DNA of 5,706 nt, taken from contig CABSMN010000091.1 in the NCBI GenBank assembly GCA_902478765.1, forward strand, positions 1-5,706. The letters run 5' to 3'. This document shows positions 1 through 5,301 of the stretch, piece after piece. The stretch's first letter is position 1. Each line of letters opens with the position of its first letter. This stretch comes from an uncultured Collinsella sp. (GTDB lineage: Bacteria; Actinomycetota; Coriobacteriia; Coriobacteriales; Coriobacteriaceae). The notes under the pieces are model-generated. The model was not told the origin of the DNA and did not search any database. It worked only from the letters and a program-made list of their open reading frames with translations. The position numbers and the translations under genes were made by a program.

Positions 1-42
1 CTTCTAGCTTCGTCGGCAGCGTCAGATGTGTATAAGAGACAG
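1..42 (+). other. Illumina Nextera i5 adapter (library artefact)
   Basis: Positions 10-42 match the 33-base Nextera read-1 transposase adapter, ending in the 19-base Tn5 mosaic end at 24-42. Positions 2-9 (TTCTAGCT) fit the i5 index slot, and from memory this is an index in the Nextera XT v2 set (S515). Position 1 would be the last base of the P5-side primer. The stretch is perfectly repeated in inverted orientation at 5661-5702. It is not genomic sequence and should be trimmed; it must not be read as a transposon end. Confidence 0.98.
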
Positions 43-557
43 ACATAGGCCTGGACATCGCGCGGGTCGACCTCGACATGGGCACCAAGCATCTGCTGCA
101 GACGGCCGGTGTCGAGCACGGTACCGGAACCGATGACGTGGCCCTCGGGCAGGCCGGACATCTTGATGGCGGCGTAGGTCAGAACATCGACCGGGTTGGA
201 GACGATGAGCAGAATGCCGTCGAAGCCGGACTTCTTAATCTCGGGGATAATGGACTTAAAGATGTTGACGTTCTTGTTGACCAGGTCCAGGCGGGTCTCA
301 CCGGGCTTCTGGGCAGCGCCAGCGGTGACGACGATCATGGCGGCGTCGGCGACATCGGAATAATCGCCAGCGTAGATCTTCATCGGCTCGGCAAACGTCA
401 TGCCGTGCGCGATATCCAGAGCCTCACCCTCGGCACGGTTCTTGTCCACGTCGATGAGGACCATCTCGGAGAACAGACCACTCTGCATCAGCGCGAACGC
501 CGAAGACGAACCGACGAAACCGCAGCCGACAATAGCGACCTTCTTCTCGTTAACCAT
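43..557 (-). CDS. ldh: L-lactate dehydrogenase, N-terminal part (truncated by contig end)
   Basis: NAD-dependent L-lactate dehydrogenase (EC 1.1.1.27) reduces pyruvate to L-lactate in the cytoplasm and regenerates NAD+ during fermentation. The visible 171 codons begin MVNEKKVAIVGCGFVG. They hold the Rossmann loop G11-x-G13-x-x-G16, with Asp36 at the end of strand 2 indicating NAD rather than NADP. The substrate loop GAAQKPGETR (80-89) has Gln83 at the position that separates lactate from malate dehydrogenases (Arg in MDH), plus the catalytic-loop Arg89. SNPVDVLTY (120-128) supplies the active-site Asn121. GTVLDTGR supplies Asp149 and Arg152, spaced from Asn121 as in Asp168/Arg171 of LDH. The catalytic His motif (usually GEHGDSE) and the C-terminal half are missing because the adapter begins right after Tyr171, so this is an assembly truncation and not a pseudogene. 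The start is supported by GGGAG six bases upstream. Confidence 0.93.
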
Positions 558-563
558 TAGAAA

Positions 564-568
564 CTCCC
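564..568 (-). promoter_or_regulatory. Ribosome binding site of ldh
   Basis: GGGAG on the minus strand ends six bases before the ldh ATG at 557. It fixes the start choice, since no other in-frame ATG with such spacing is nearby. Confidence 0.7.
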
Positions 569-583
569 ATCTCTCTCCACAAA

Positions 584-614
584 CAAGCCGCCCGGGAACG
601 ACCCGAGCGGCTTG
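584..614 (-). terminator. GC-rich hairpin in front of ldh (terminator or leader hairpin)
   Basis: Two 13-base arms (584-596 and 602-614) pair at 12 of 13 positions around a 5-base loop. On the minus strand the stem is followed by TTTGTGG, a weak T-run. It lies 145 bases after the aminotransferase stop and only about 15 bases before the ldh ribosome binding site. It could end aminotransferase transcripts, or sit in the ldh leader as an attenuator or RNA-stabilising hairpin if ldh is transcribed from further upstream. The stem is clear; its role is inference. Confidence 0.6.
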
Positions 615-646
615 TCGTAATCCCAATACATCCAATCGGGACTTTG

Positions 647-676
647 ATTATGCTCCTATTCGCAGCCAAAAATCGA
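647..676 (-). promoter_or_regulatory. Possible ldh promoter (weak match)
   Basis: On the minus strand CATAAT (652-647) resembles a sigma-70 -10 box. An 18-base spacer separates it from TCGATT (676-671), a poor -35 box. The region 615-758 is clearly more AT-rich than the genes, as expected for a promoter region, but the exact boxes are guesswork. Confidence 0.2.
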
Positions 677-694
677 CCGTTTACCGAAATTGTT

Positions 695-718
695 TGCAGT
701 ATTCGTAAAATAACTGCA
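695..718. repeat. Imperfect inverted repeat upstream of ldh
   Basis: TGCAGT (695-700) and ACTGCA (713-718) are perfect inverted arms. The inner bases ATT and AAT can also pair if one A is bulged, leaving a short CGTA-centred loop. It lies in the AT-rich gap between the aminotransferase and ldh and could be an operator or a weak transcript hairpin. No known regulator site is recognised. Confidence 0.35.
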
Positions 719-749
719 CGAAATCGGTTTCGAGCTATTGACGAGTCGA
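719..749 (-). repeat. Copy 1 of an 18-base intergenic motif with abutting inverted repeat
   Basis: Read on the plus strand, an inverted repeat with arms CGAAA and TTTCG and a four-base loop (719-732) ends exactly on the G that starts GAGCTATTGACGAGTCGA (732-749). The latter matches 4114-4131 at 16 of 18 bases. Relative to the minus-strand genes it lies just after the aminotransferase stop and about 175 bases upstream of the ldh start. The function is unknown; it could be an operator, a promoter-associated element or a transcript 3' element. Confidence 0.45.
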
Positions 750-758
750 AATAGGTTT

Positions 759-1922
759 CTAATACAGGCCCGCCTCGCGAATGGCCTCGACAGCCAAAGC
801 GATCTGATCGGGCGGCAGGACCAGTGCCATACGCACGTGCCCCTCGCCCGAAGGGCCAAAGCTCGCGCCCGGCGTCACCACAACGCCGGCCTTCTCCATA
901 AGCTCCTCGCAAAACGCCATAGAATCGGTGCGACCACCGGGAAGCTTGGCCCACACAAACATAGAGCCATGCGCGTTGGGTCGCTCCCAGCCCAGGCCCT
1001 CAAGACCGTCGCACAGGGCATCGCGACGTTCCTGGTACTTCAGGCGCTGCGCCTCGACCTCATCGCGCGGACCGTTCAGGCAGGCGATAGCAGCCTTCTG
1101 GATCGGGAAAAACATACCGAAGTCGATCTGGCCGCGCAGCTTGGCAAAGGCCGAGACCACATCCTCGCGACCGACCAAAAAGCCGATGCGGGCACCGGTG
1201 ACGTTAAACGACTTAGAGAGCGAGAAGAACTCCACGCCCACCTCGAGCGCGCCAGGGTACTGCAGAAAGCTGCCACCCGGCTCGCCGTCGAACACGATAT
1301 CGGAGTAGGCATTGTCATGCACGATCAACAGATCATGCTCGCGGGCAAAGGCGATAATCTCCTCGTAGACCTCGGGCGTGCCCACCGAGCCGACCGGGTT
1401 GGCGGGCAGCGACACGATCATGTACTTGGCACGATCGGCCACCTCGGGATCGATGCCCGCCACATAGGGCAGGTAATTATGCTCGGCAACCAGCGGATAG
1501 TATTCGAGCTTGGCATCGGCGATCTTCGCACCCGCCTCAAAGACCGGGTAGCACGGATCGGGAACCAGAATGGTGTCACCCGGATCGAGCAGGGCCAGGC
1601 CCAAATGGCCCACGCCCTCCTGCGTGCCGTTGCACGACTGCACCATAGACGGCGTAATGCCCGAAACGCCAAAGCGGCGCTCATAGTAATCGCACACGGC
1701 TTGCTTGAGTTCGGGCAGGTCGCGCAGGGCATACTTCCACATCTCGGGATCTTGGGCTGCCTGCGTGAGCGCCTCGACCACATGGTCGTACGGCTTAAAG
1801 TCGGGCGTGCCCACGCTCATGTTGTAAATGGTCTTGTCCTGAGCCTTCAGCGCGAGAAGCTTGTTGTTGAGCGAGGCGAAGACCTCCGCGCCAAAGCGGT
1901 CGAGACGCTGCGATGCCTGCAT
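759..1922 (-). CDS. Class I/II PLP-dependent aminotransferase, LL-DAP aminotransferase-like
   Basis: A 387-residue cytoplasmic fold-type I aminotransferase that moves an amino group between an amino acid and a 2-oxo acid using pyridoxal phosphate. The Schiff-base lysine is Lys237 in SLSKSFNVTGARIGF, with the phosphate-contacting Arg245 in the same motif. Asp203 and Tyr206 (VHDNAYSDI) contact the cofactor ring. Asn175 lies in ANPVG, a variant of the usual NNPTG. Arg364 (HVRMAL) should bind the substrate carboxylate. The N-terminal SVGTPDFKP, the NGTQEGVGHLGLALLDPGD segment (98-116) and PDPCYPVF (121-128) read like the DapL/AlaC branch, so diaminopimelate, alanine or aspartate family substrates are possible; the substrate cannot be fixed from sequence. 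I chose the ATG at 1922 because AAAGGTGG precedes it. The reading frame stays open to an ATG at 2012, but that extension would be translated across a terminator hairpin and is rejected. It lies downstream of nadE on the same strand, separated by that terminator. Confidence 0.9.
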   Translation of the reverse strand: MQASQRLDRFGAEVFASLNNKLLALKAQDKTIYNMSVGTPDFKPYDHVVEALTQAAQDPEMWKYALRDLPELKQAVCDYYERRFGVSGITPSMVQSCNGTQEGVGHLGLALLDPGDTILVPDPCYPVFEAGAKIADAKLEYYPLVAEHNYLPYVAGIDPEVADRAKYMIVSLPANPVGSVGTPEVYEEIIAFAREHDLLIVHDNAYSDIVFDGEPGGSFLQYPGALEVGVEFFSLSKSFNVTGARIGFLVGREDVVSAFAKLRGQIDFGMFFPIQKAAIACLNGPRDEVEAQRLKYQERRDALCDGLEGLGWERPNAHGSMFVWAKLPGGRTDSMAFCEELMEKAGVVVTPGASFGPSGEGHVRMALVLPPDQIALAVEAIREAGLY

Positions 1923-1926
1923 GGTG

Positions 1927-1934
1927 CCACCTTT
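1927..1934 (-). promoter_or_regulatory. Ribosome binding site of the aminotransferase
   Basis: AAAGGTGG on the minus strand stands four bases before the ATG at 1922, with its AGG core seven bases away. It decides in favour of the shorter 387-residue protein over the 417-residue reading. It begins only six bases after the T-run of the upstream terminator. Confidence 0.75.
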
Positions 1935-1940
1935 CGATAT

Positions 1941-1972
1941 AAAAAACGCGGCGCTCCGACAAGAGCGCCGCG
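1941..1972 (-). terminator. Strong intrinsic terminator after nadE, overlapping the aminotransferase leader
   Basis: A perfect 10-base-pair GC-rich stem (arms 1947-1956 and 1963-1972, CGCGGCGCTC and its complement) with a 6-base loop is followed on the minus strand by six T residues (1946-1941). The polarity fits the end of nadE, whose stop lies about 70 bases upstream. Only 18 bases separate the T-run from the aminotransferase ATG, so there is no room for a promoter between them. The terminator must therefore either sit within the aminotransferase leader or be partly read through. Confidence 0.88.
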
Positions 1973-1974
1973 CG

Positions 1975-2021
1975 ATACGGGCCATCAGATTGCAAAAGTG
2001 TAACGCTTGCAACCCCCGTAT
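1975..2021 (-). repeat. Nested inverted repeats between nadE and the aminotransferase
   Basis: An outer perfect 7-base pair of arms, ATACGGG (1975-1981) and CCCGTAT (2015-2021), encloses an inner pair, TTGCAA (1990-1995) and TTGCAA (2007-2012), which is self-complementary. The array covers the candidate promoter and lies directly before the terminator stem. It may be an operator pair or a structured leader, or coincidence; no known riboswitch class is recognised. Confidence 0.35.
1984..2012 (-). promoter_or_regulatory. Candidate aminotransferase promoter overlapping the terminator approach
   Basis: On the minus strand TTGCAA (2012-2007, 4/6 match to the -35 consensus) is followed after exactly 17 bases by TCTGAT (1989-1984, 4/6 match to the -10 consensus). 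Transcription would begin near 1977, placing the terminator stem almost at the 5' end of the message. This would let the aminotransferase be expressed despite the hairpin, since termination very close to the start is usually inefficient. Box quality is moderate only. Confidence 0.35.
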
Positions 2022-2040
2022 TGGTTCAATTTAGCCAACC

Positions 2041-4020
2041 TTAGTCAACTGGATTGAGCGCGTCGATCTGCGCAAGCCACAGACGCGAGCTAGCGTCACT
2101 CGGCATACGCCAATCGCCGCGCGGGCTGAGCGTCACCGAACCCACCTTGGGACCATCGGGCAGGCAGCTGCGCTTAAACTGCTGGGCAAAGAAGCGACGG
2201 TAGAACGTACGTAGCCACGTGTGGACGGTCTTGGCGTCGTAGACGCCCTCGAAGCTCTTGAGCGCCATGCGGTAGATCTTGCCCGGCTCAAAGCCAAAAC
2301 GCAGCAGGTAGTAGAGGAAGTAGTCGTGCAGCTCATACGGGCCCACCAAATCCTCGGTCTTCTGCGCAATCTCGCCGTCGCCCGTGGGCGGCAGAAGCTC
2401 GGGGGACACCGGCGTATCGAGGATGTCGAGCAAGACCTCGGCAATACGCCCGCCAAAGACATCGGCGGCATAGCGCACCAAGTGACGCACGAGCGTCTTG
2501 GGTACGCTCGCGTTGACGGCGTACATGCTCATGTGGTCACCGTTATAGGTAGCCCAGCCGAGCGCCAGCTCCGACAGGTCGCCCGTGCCGATGACAAAAC
2601 CGCCAGCCTGGTTGGCCAGATCCATCAGAATCTGCGTGCGCTCGCGGGCCTGGCTGTTCTCGTAGGTCACGTCCTGCACGGTCGGATCGTGCTCAATGTC
2701 CTTGAAGTGCTGTTCCACAGCCGCGTGGATCGAAACCTCGCGGAAGCTCACACCCAGGTCGCGGGCAAGCGACTCGGCATTGGACTTGGTGCGATGCGTG
2801 GTGCCAAAGCCGGGCATGGACACGGCCGTGATACCGGTGCGCGGCAGCCCCAGTGCATCGAAGGCACGCACGGTCACAAGCAATGCCAGCGTGGAGTCCA
2901 AGCCACCCGAAAGGCCGATGACCGCAGCCTTGGTACCTGTGTGGGCAAGGCGGGTCTTGAGGCCCGCAGTCTGCAGATTGAGGATGGTCTCGCAACGCTC
3001 GGCCAGGTCGCCATGGTCGGCCGGCACAAAGGGCGCGCGGGGGAAGACGCGGTCGATGTCGAACGCATCGCGCAGGACAGGCTCTTCGGCCAGCACGCCC
3101 TCAAACGAAAATTCAACGGTCGTGGCCTCCGGCGCATCGTCCGCGCGCGTCCACGTCGTCGAGCGGCGGCGCTCGGCAACCAGACGGTCAAGATCGACAT
3201 CGGCCACCGCCATATCGCAAGTGAGGAGCTTCGTGGCGGCGAGCTTAGATCCGTTTTCGTAGACGAGGTTCTCGCCCGCAAAGACCATGTCGGTCGTGGA
3301 CTCGCCCTCGCTCGCATCTGCATAGGCATAGGCACAGTACAGGCGCGCGCTCTGGTTGGATATGAGGCTGCGTCGGTAATCTGCCTTGCCGATAATCTCG
3401 TCCGAGGCCGACGGGTTGAGGATCACCGTCGCACCGGCAAGCGCCATCTCGGTCGAAGGGGGCGCCGGCACCCACAGGTCCTCGCAGACCTCAACGCCCA
3501 GCACCATATCCTCGGCACCCTCGTCACAGCAGCGGTAGACAAGCTCCGAACCCAGCGGAACCGGACCCTGACCGGCAAACTCGACCCACACGGGATCTGC
3601 GGGCGCCGGAGCAAACCAGCGGCGCTCGTAGAACTCGCCATAGTTGGGCAGATACTTCTTGGCCGTGAGGCCCAAAAGCTCGCCCGCGCAGCACACGGCG
3701 GCGCAGTTGTAGATATTCTCGGCAACTGCAACGGGAAGACCGATGGTAAAGACAATCGGCAGCTCACGAGTCTCATCGAGGATATGCACCAGAGCAGTCT
3801 CGCAGGCATGCAGCAGCGTGCGATTATGGAACAGGTCGGCCGCGGTATAGCCGCACAAGTTGAGCTCGGGCAGCACCAGCGCGCGAACGCCGCGCTCGGC
3901 AGCCTCGCGAACAGCCGCCAGCGCAACCTCGGCATTGCCCTCGACATCGGCCACGCGAATCTGCGGCGACGCCGCCGCCACACGCAAAAAGCCATCAGAC
4001 TGAGAAAGGTGAAGATTCAT
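2041..4020 (-). CDS. nadE: Glutamine-dependent NAD+ synthetase
   Basis: A two-domain cytoplasmic enzyme of 659 residues (EC 6.3.5.1) that performs the last step of NAD+ synthesis, amidating deamido-NAD+ with ammonia released from glutamine at the cost of ATP. The N-terminal nitrilase-fold glutaminase (about 10-290) has the Glu-Lys-Cys triad: Glu52 in LPELNLCGY, Lys121 in TAKKYLPNYGEFYERRWF, and Cys179 in GVEVCEDLW. The C-terminal synthetase (about 340-650) has the ATP pyrophosphatase loop SGGLDS (371-376), TKSNAESLARDLG (411-423), GTGDLSELALGW (478-489) and the C-terminal SPRGDWRMPSD (632-642). The length and layout match the large actinobacterial form. The frame opens at an ATG at 4047, but that site has no ribosome binding site, while GGGAG precedes the ATG at 4020 by seven bases; with this start the triad also falls at the usual positions. 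It is divergent from the membrane-protein gene and ends at a strong terminator. The frame is intact. Confidence 0.96.
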   Translation of the reverse strand: MNLHLSQSDGFLRVAAASPQIRVADVEGNAEVALAAVREAAERGVRALVLPELNLCGYTAADLFHNRTLLHACETALVHILDETRELPIVFTIGLPVAVAENIYNCAAVCCAGELLGLTAKKYLPNYGEFYERRWFAPAPADPVWVEFAGQGPVPLGSELVYRCCDEGAEDMVLGVEVCEDLWVPAPPSTEMALAGATVILNPSASDEIIGKADYRRSLISNQSARLYCAYAYADASEGESTTDMVFAGENLVYENGSKLAATKLLTCDMAVADVDLDRLVAERRRSTTWTRADDAPEATTVEFSFEGVLAEEPVLRDAFDIDRVFPRAPFVPADHGDLAERCETILNLQTAGLKTRLAHTGTKAAVIGLSGGLDSTLALLVTVRAFDALGLPRTGITAVSMPGFGTTHRTKSNAESLARDLGVSFREVSIHAAVEQHFKDIEHDPTVQDVTYENSQARERTQILMDLANQAGGFVIGTGDLSELALGWATYNGDHMSMYAVNASVPKTLVRHLVRYAADVFGGRIAEVLLDILDTPVSPELLPPTGDGEIAQKTEDLVGPYELHDYFLYYLLRFGFEPGKIYRMALKSFEGVYDAKTVHTWLRTFYRRFFAQQFKRSCLPDGPKVGSVTLSPRGDWRMPSDASSRLWLAQIDALNPVD

Positions 4021-4027
4021 AAGAATG

Positions 4028-4032
4028 CTCCC
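4028..4032 (-). promoter_or_regulatory. Ribosome binding site that sets the nadE start
   Basis: GGGAG on the minus strand is seven bases from the ATG at 4020. The alternative ATG at 4047 is preceded by an AT-rich stretch without any purine-rich box, so the nine-residue longer protein is unlikely. Confidence 0.75.
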
Positions 4033-4068
4033 GTGCGTAGACGCCATTCACAACAATTAGCAAGCCCT

Positions 4069-4074
4069 ATTGTA
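4069..4074 (-). promoter_or_regulatory. Candidate -10 box of nadE
   Basis: TACAAT on the minus strand matches the sigma-70 -10 consensus at five of six bases. It would start transcription near 4062, giving a leader of about 40 bases before the ATG at 4020. No good -35 box is found at 16-18 bases upstream, which could mean dependence on an activator or an unrelated match. Confidence 0.4.
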
Positions 4075-4101
4075 GTTCAACCGCCGGGTGTAACCGCATC
4101 C

Positions 4102-4131
4102 CACCAACTTGGTGAGCTATTGATGAGTTGA
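4102..4131 (-). repeat. Copy 2 of the 18-base intergenic motif with abutting inverted repeat
   Basis: The palindrome CACCAACTTGGTG (4102-4114, six-base perfect arms around one base) ends exactly on the G that begins GAGCTATTGATGAGTTGA (4114-4131). That 18-base string matches 732-749 at 16 positions; both differences are C/T changes. On the minus strand it lies about 95-110 bases upstream of the nadE start. It also lies upstream of the divergent membrane-protein gene, so it could serve either. Confidence 0.5.
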
Positions 4132-4210
4132 TGGTATCTGTTAAACGTCACGCACGATTCACATCTGGTGGGTACCCTGAGGGCTACACGAAACGAAGCA
4201 GATTTACACC

Positions 4211-4217
4211 GGGAGGA
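4211..4217 (+). promoter_or_regulatory. Ribosome binding site of the membrane-protein gene
   Basis: GGGAGGA, a near-ideal Shine-Dalgarno sequence, is six bases before the ATG at 4224. It rules out the upstream in-frame ATGs at 4128 and 4131, which would add about 32 residues and are not preceded by such a box. Confidence 0.85.
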
Positions 4218-4223
4218 CCCCGT

Positions 4224-5165
4224 ATGACAACCAAGTACACCGACGCGCCGCGCACACGTGTCATGACGCCGGCATCGCTCAACAACGGCGTTCACGAAAA
4301 CCATTCCATCGGCCAGACCATGGCCATCGCGCCCAAAAAGGGCCTGTTTGACGACATTTCCATTCCCCAGATCATCGCCGGCGCCGCAGCTGCCGCTACG
4401 AGCGTCGCGCTTGCCTCCAAGATCGGTATCGCTGGTTCAGTAATTGGCGCCGCCGTGAGCTCGGTCATCACCGTTGTGTCATCGCAGGTCTACCGCCACT
4501 TTATCTCTGCCAGCGCCGAAGCCCTCAAAGGTACGCACGCCACCGTCGACTACCCCGCCGGCGCCTATGAACCCGTTGAATTAAATGCCGAGGAGCACTT
4601 AGGCGGCGCCGCGACTACCCAGAAGATGCGCCAGATTGCAGGGCGCGCGACCACGGCGCGCGTCGCCCCCGACAGCCTGCGCGCCAAGGCGGCGGCAGAG
4701 CGCAGCCAGACGCAAAAGAAGGTTATCGTCTTCTCGATCGCCATCGCCATCGTCGCGGTCATCGTCTGCGCCGGCGCCATCCTTATCACCACCGCCGGTG
4801 AAGGTCTGGGCGAGCGTCCCGAGCCAATCCTTTCGTCGCGCACGGCCGAGCACGACGCGGATAGCTCCGGTCAATCGCAAAGCCAGCAGGACGACCCGCA
4901 GGGCACCTCCGCATCCACCGACTCGTCCTCGAACACCCCCGATCAATCGCAGGACGTCGATTCCTCTGCGAACAACAACGGCACGCAATCCGGCACAACC
5001 GACTCAAGCCAAACGACTGACGGCTCTCAACCGAGCACGGGCGACCAGACGAGCGACACCACGTCGGGAACGGGCACAGCAGACAGCAACAACAGCAATT
5101 CGAGTGGCACCACATCGGGCGCGACATCTGACAGTTCAAGCCAAGGCACGACATCGGGCAACTAG
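4224..5165 (+). CDS. Membrane-anchored protein with acidic low-complexity extracellular tail
   Basis: A 313-residue protein of unknown function. Residues 1-44 are polar. Residues 45-87 form a long Ala/Gly/Ile/Val-rich stretch (ISIPQIIAGAAAAATSVALA onward) long enough for two membrane helices in a hairpin, and rich in small residues that favour close packing. Residues 133-166 are strongly basic (nine Lys/Arg). A clear membrane helix follows at about 167-190. By the positive-inside rule the basic part is cytoplasmic and the C-terminal tail is outside. Of residues 211-313, 94 of 103 are Ser, Thr, Gln, Asn, Asp or Gly; there are no Lys, Arg or aromatic residues, so the tail is acidic and surely disordered. 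There is no Sec signal peptide and no LPXTG sorting signal. The tail could be a wall-spanning stalk or a glycosylation target, but that is inference. The gene is divergent from nadE and ends before a strong hairpin. Confidence 0.85.
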   Translation: MTTKYTDAPRTRVMTPASLNNGVHENHSIGQTMAIAPKKGLFDDISIPQIIAGAAAAATSVALASKIGIAGSVIGAAVSSVITVVSSQVYRHFISASAEALKGTHATVDYPAGAYEPVELNAEEHLGGAATTQKMRQIAGRATTARVAPDSLRAKAAAERSQTQKKVIVFSIAIAIVAVIVCAGAILITTAGEGLGERPEPILSSRTAEHDADSSGQSQSQQDDPQGTSASTDSSSNTPDQSQDVDSSANNNGTQSGTTDSSQTTDGSQPSTGDQTSDTTSGTGTADSNNSNSSGTTSGATSDSSSQGTTSGN

Positions 5166-5195
5166 GCGCTGCATCCCCAGATAGGCAACCTGTAC

Positions 5196-5229
5196 AACGG
5201 GCGCGAATCGATAGCGGTTCGCGCCCGTT
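5196..5229 (+). terminator. Terminator hairpin after the membrane-protein gene
   Basis: Twelve perfect base pairs (5196-5207 with 5218-5229) extend inwards through one wobble and two further pairs to a four-base ATAG loop, giving a 15-pair stem. It lies 30 bases after the stop codon at 5165. The T-run on the plus strand is short (TTTG), so termination may depend mostly on the stem. No gene approaches it from the other strand within the window. Confidence 0.75.
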
Positions 5230-5266
5230 TGCCTTGGGTGCCGCCATGGCGAACGCTATGCGATGG

Positions 5267-5272
5267 TAAGAT
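5267..5272 (+). promoter_or_regulatory. Weak -10-like box before the last gene
   Basis: TAAGAT (4/6 match to the -10 consensus) lies 35 bases before the start codon at 5302, after the preceding terminator, so a promoter is expected about here. No convincing -35 box is spaced correctly. Confidence 0.25.
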
Positions 5273-5273
5273 G

Positions 5274-5289
5274 CTTTACGTGTGTAAAG
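5274..5289 (+). promoter_or_regulatory. Perfect inverted repeat touching the ribosome binding site
   Basis: CTTTAC (5274-5279) and GTAAAG (5284-5289) are perfect inverted arms around GTGT. The right arm overlaps the first bases of AGAGGAG (5288-5294). In DNA it could be an operator just downstream of the promoter; in RNA a six-pair hairpin would partly cover the ribosome binding site. Confidence 0.4.
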
Positions 5290-5294
5290 AGGAG
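5288..5294 (+). promoter_or_regulatory. Ribosome binding site of the last gene
   Basis: AGAGGAG lies seven bases before the ATG at 5302 and supports that start. Confidence 0.75.
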
Positions 5295-5301
5295 ATTTGC
5301 C

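Noticed and set aside
43..557. Malate dehydrogenase instead of lactate dehydrogenase
   Set aside because: The substrate-specificity position in GAAQKPGETR is Gln, as in lactate dehydrogenases, where malate dehydrogenases have Arg. The surrounding motifs also fit LDH.
78..560. Plus-strand open frame of 160 codons opposite ldh
   Set aside because: The minus strand encodes an unmistakable lactate dehydrogenase N-terminus; this frame is its antisense shadow.
738..2003. Plus-strand open frame of 421 codons opposite the aminotransferase
   Set aside because: It is the antisense shadow of the aminotransferase, with no motif and His/Arg-rich composition. Its ends merely reflect the real gene's boundaries.
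1923..2012. N-terminal extension of the aminotransferase from the ATG at 2012
   Set aside because: The extension would be encoded across the terminator stem and T-run, has an unnatural Cys/Arg-rich composition, and has no ribosome binding site; the ATG at 1922 has one.
1973..2040. T-box or other known riboswitch before the aminotransferase
   Set aside because: The gap is too short for a full T-box and no conserved T-box or riboswitch core is recognisable; only simple inverted repeats are seen.
2221..4131. Long plus-strand open frame of 636 codons opposite nadE
   Set aside because: It lies fully antisense to a confidently identified nadE, has no recognisable motif and an abnormal His/Arg/Gln/Gly-rich composition. 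Such long antisense frames are a by-product of GC-rich third codon positions.
4990..5165. Tandem DNA repeat in the membrane-protein tail
   Set aside because: Short strings such as TCAAGCCAA and ACATCGGGC recur, but spacing is irregular and no unit of constant length is repeated; the low complexity is at protein level.
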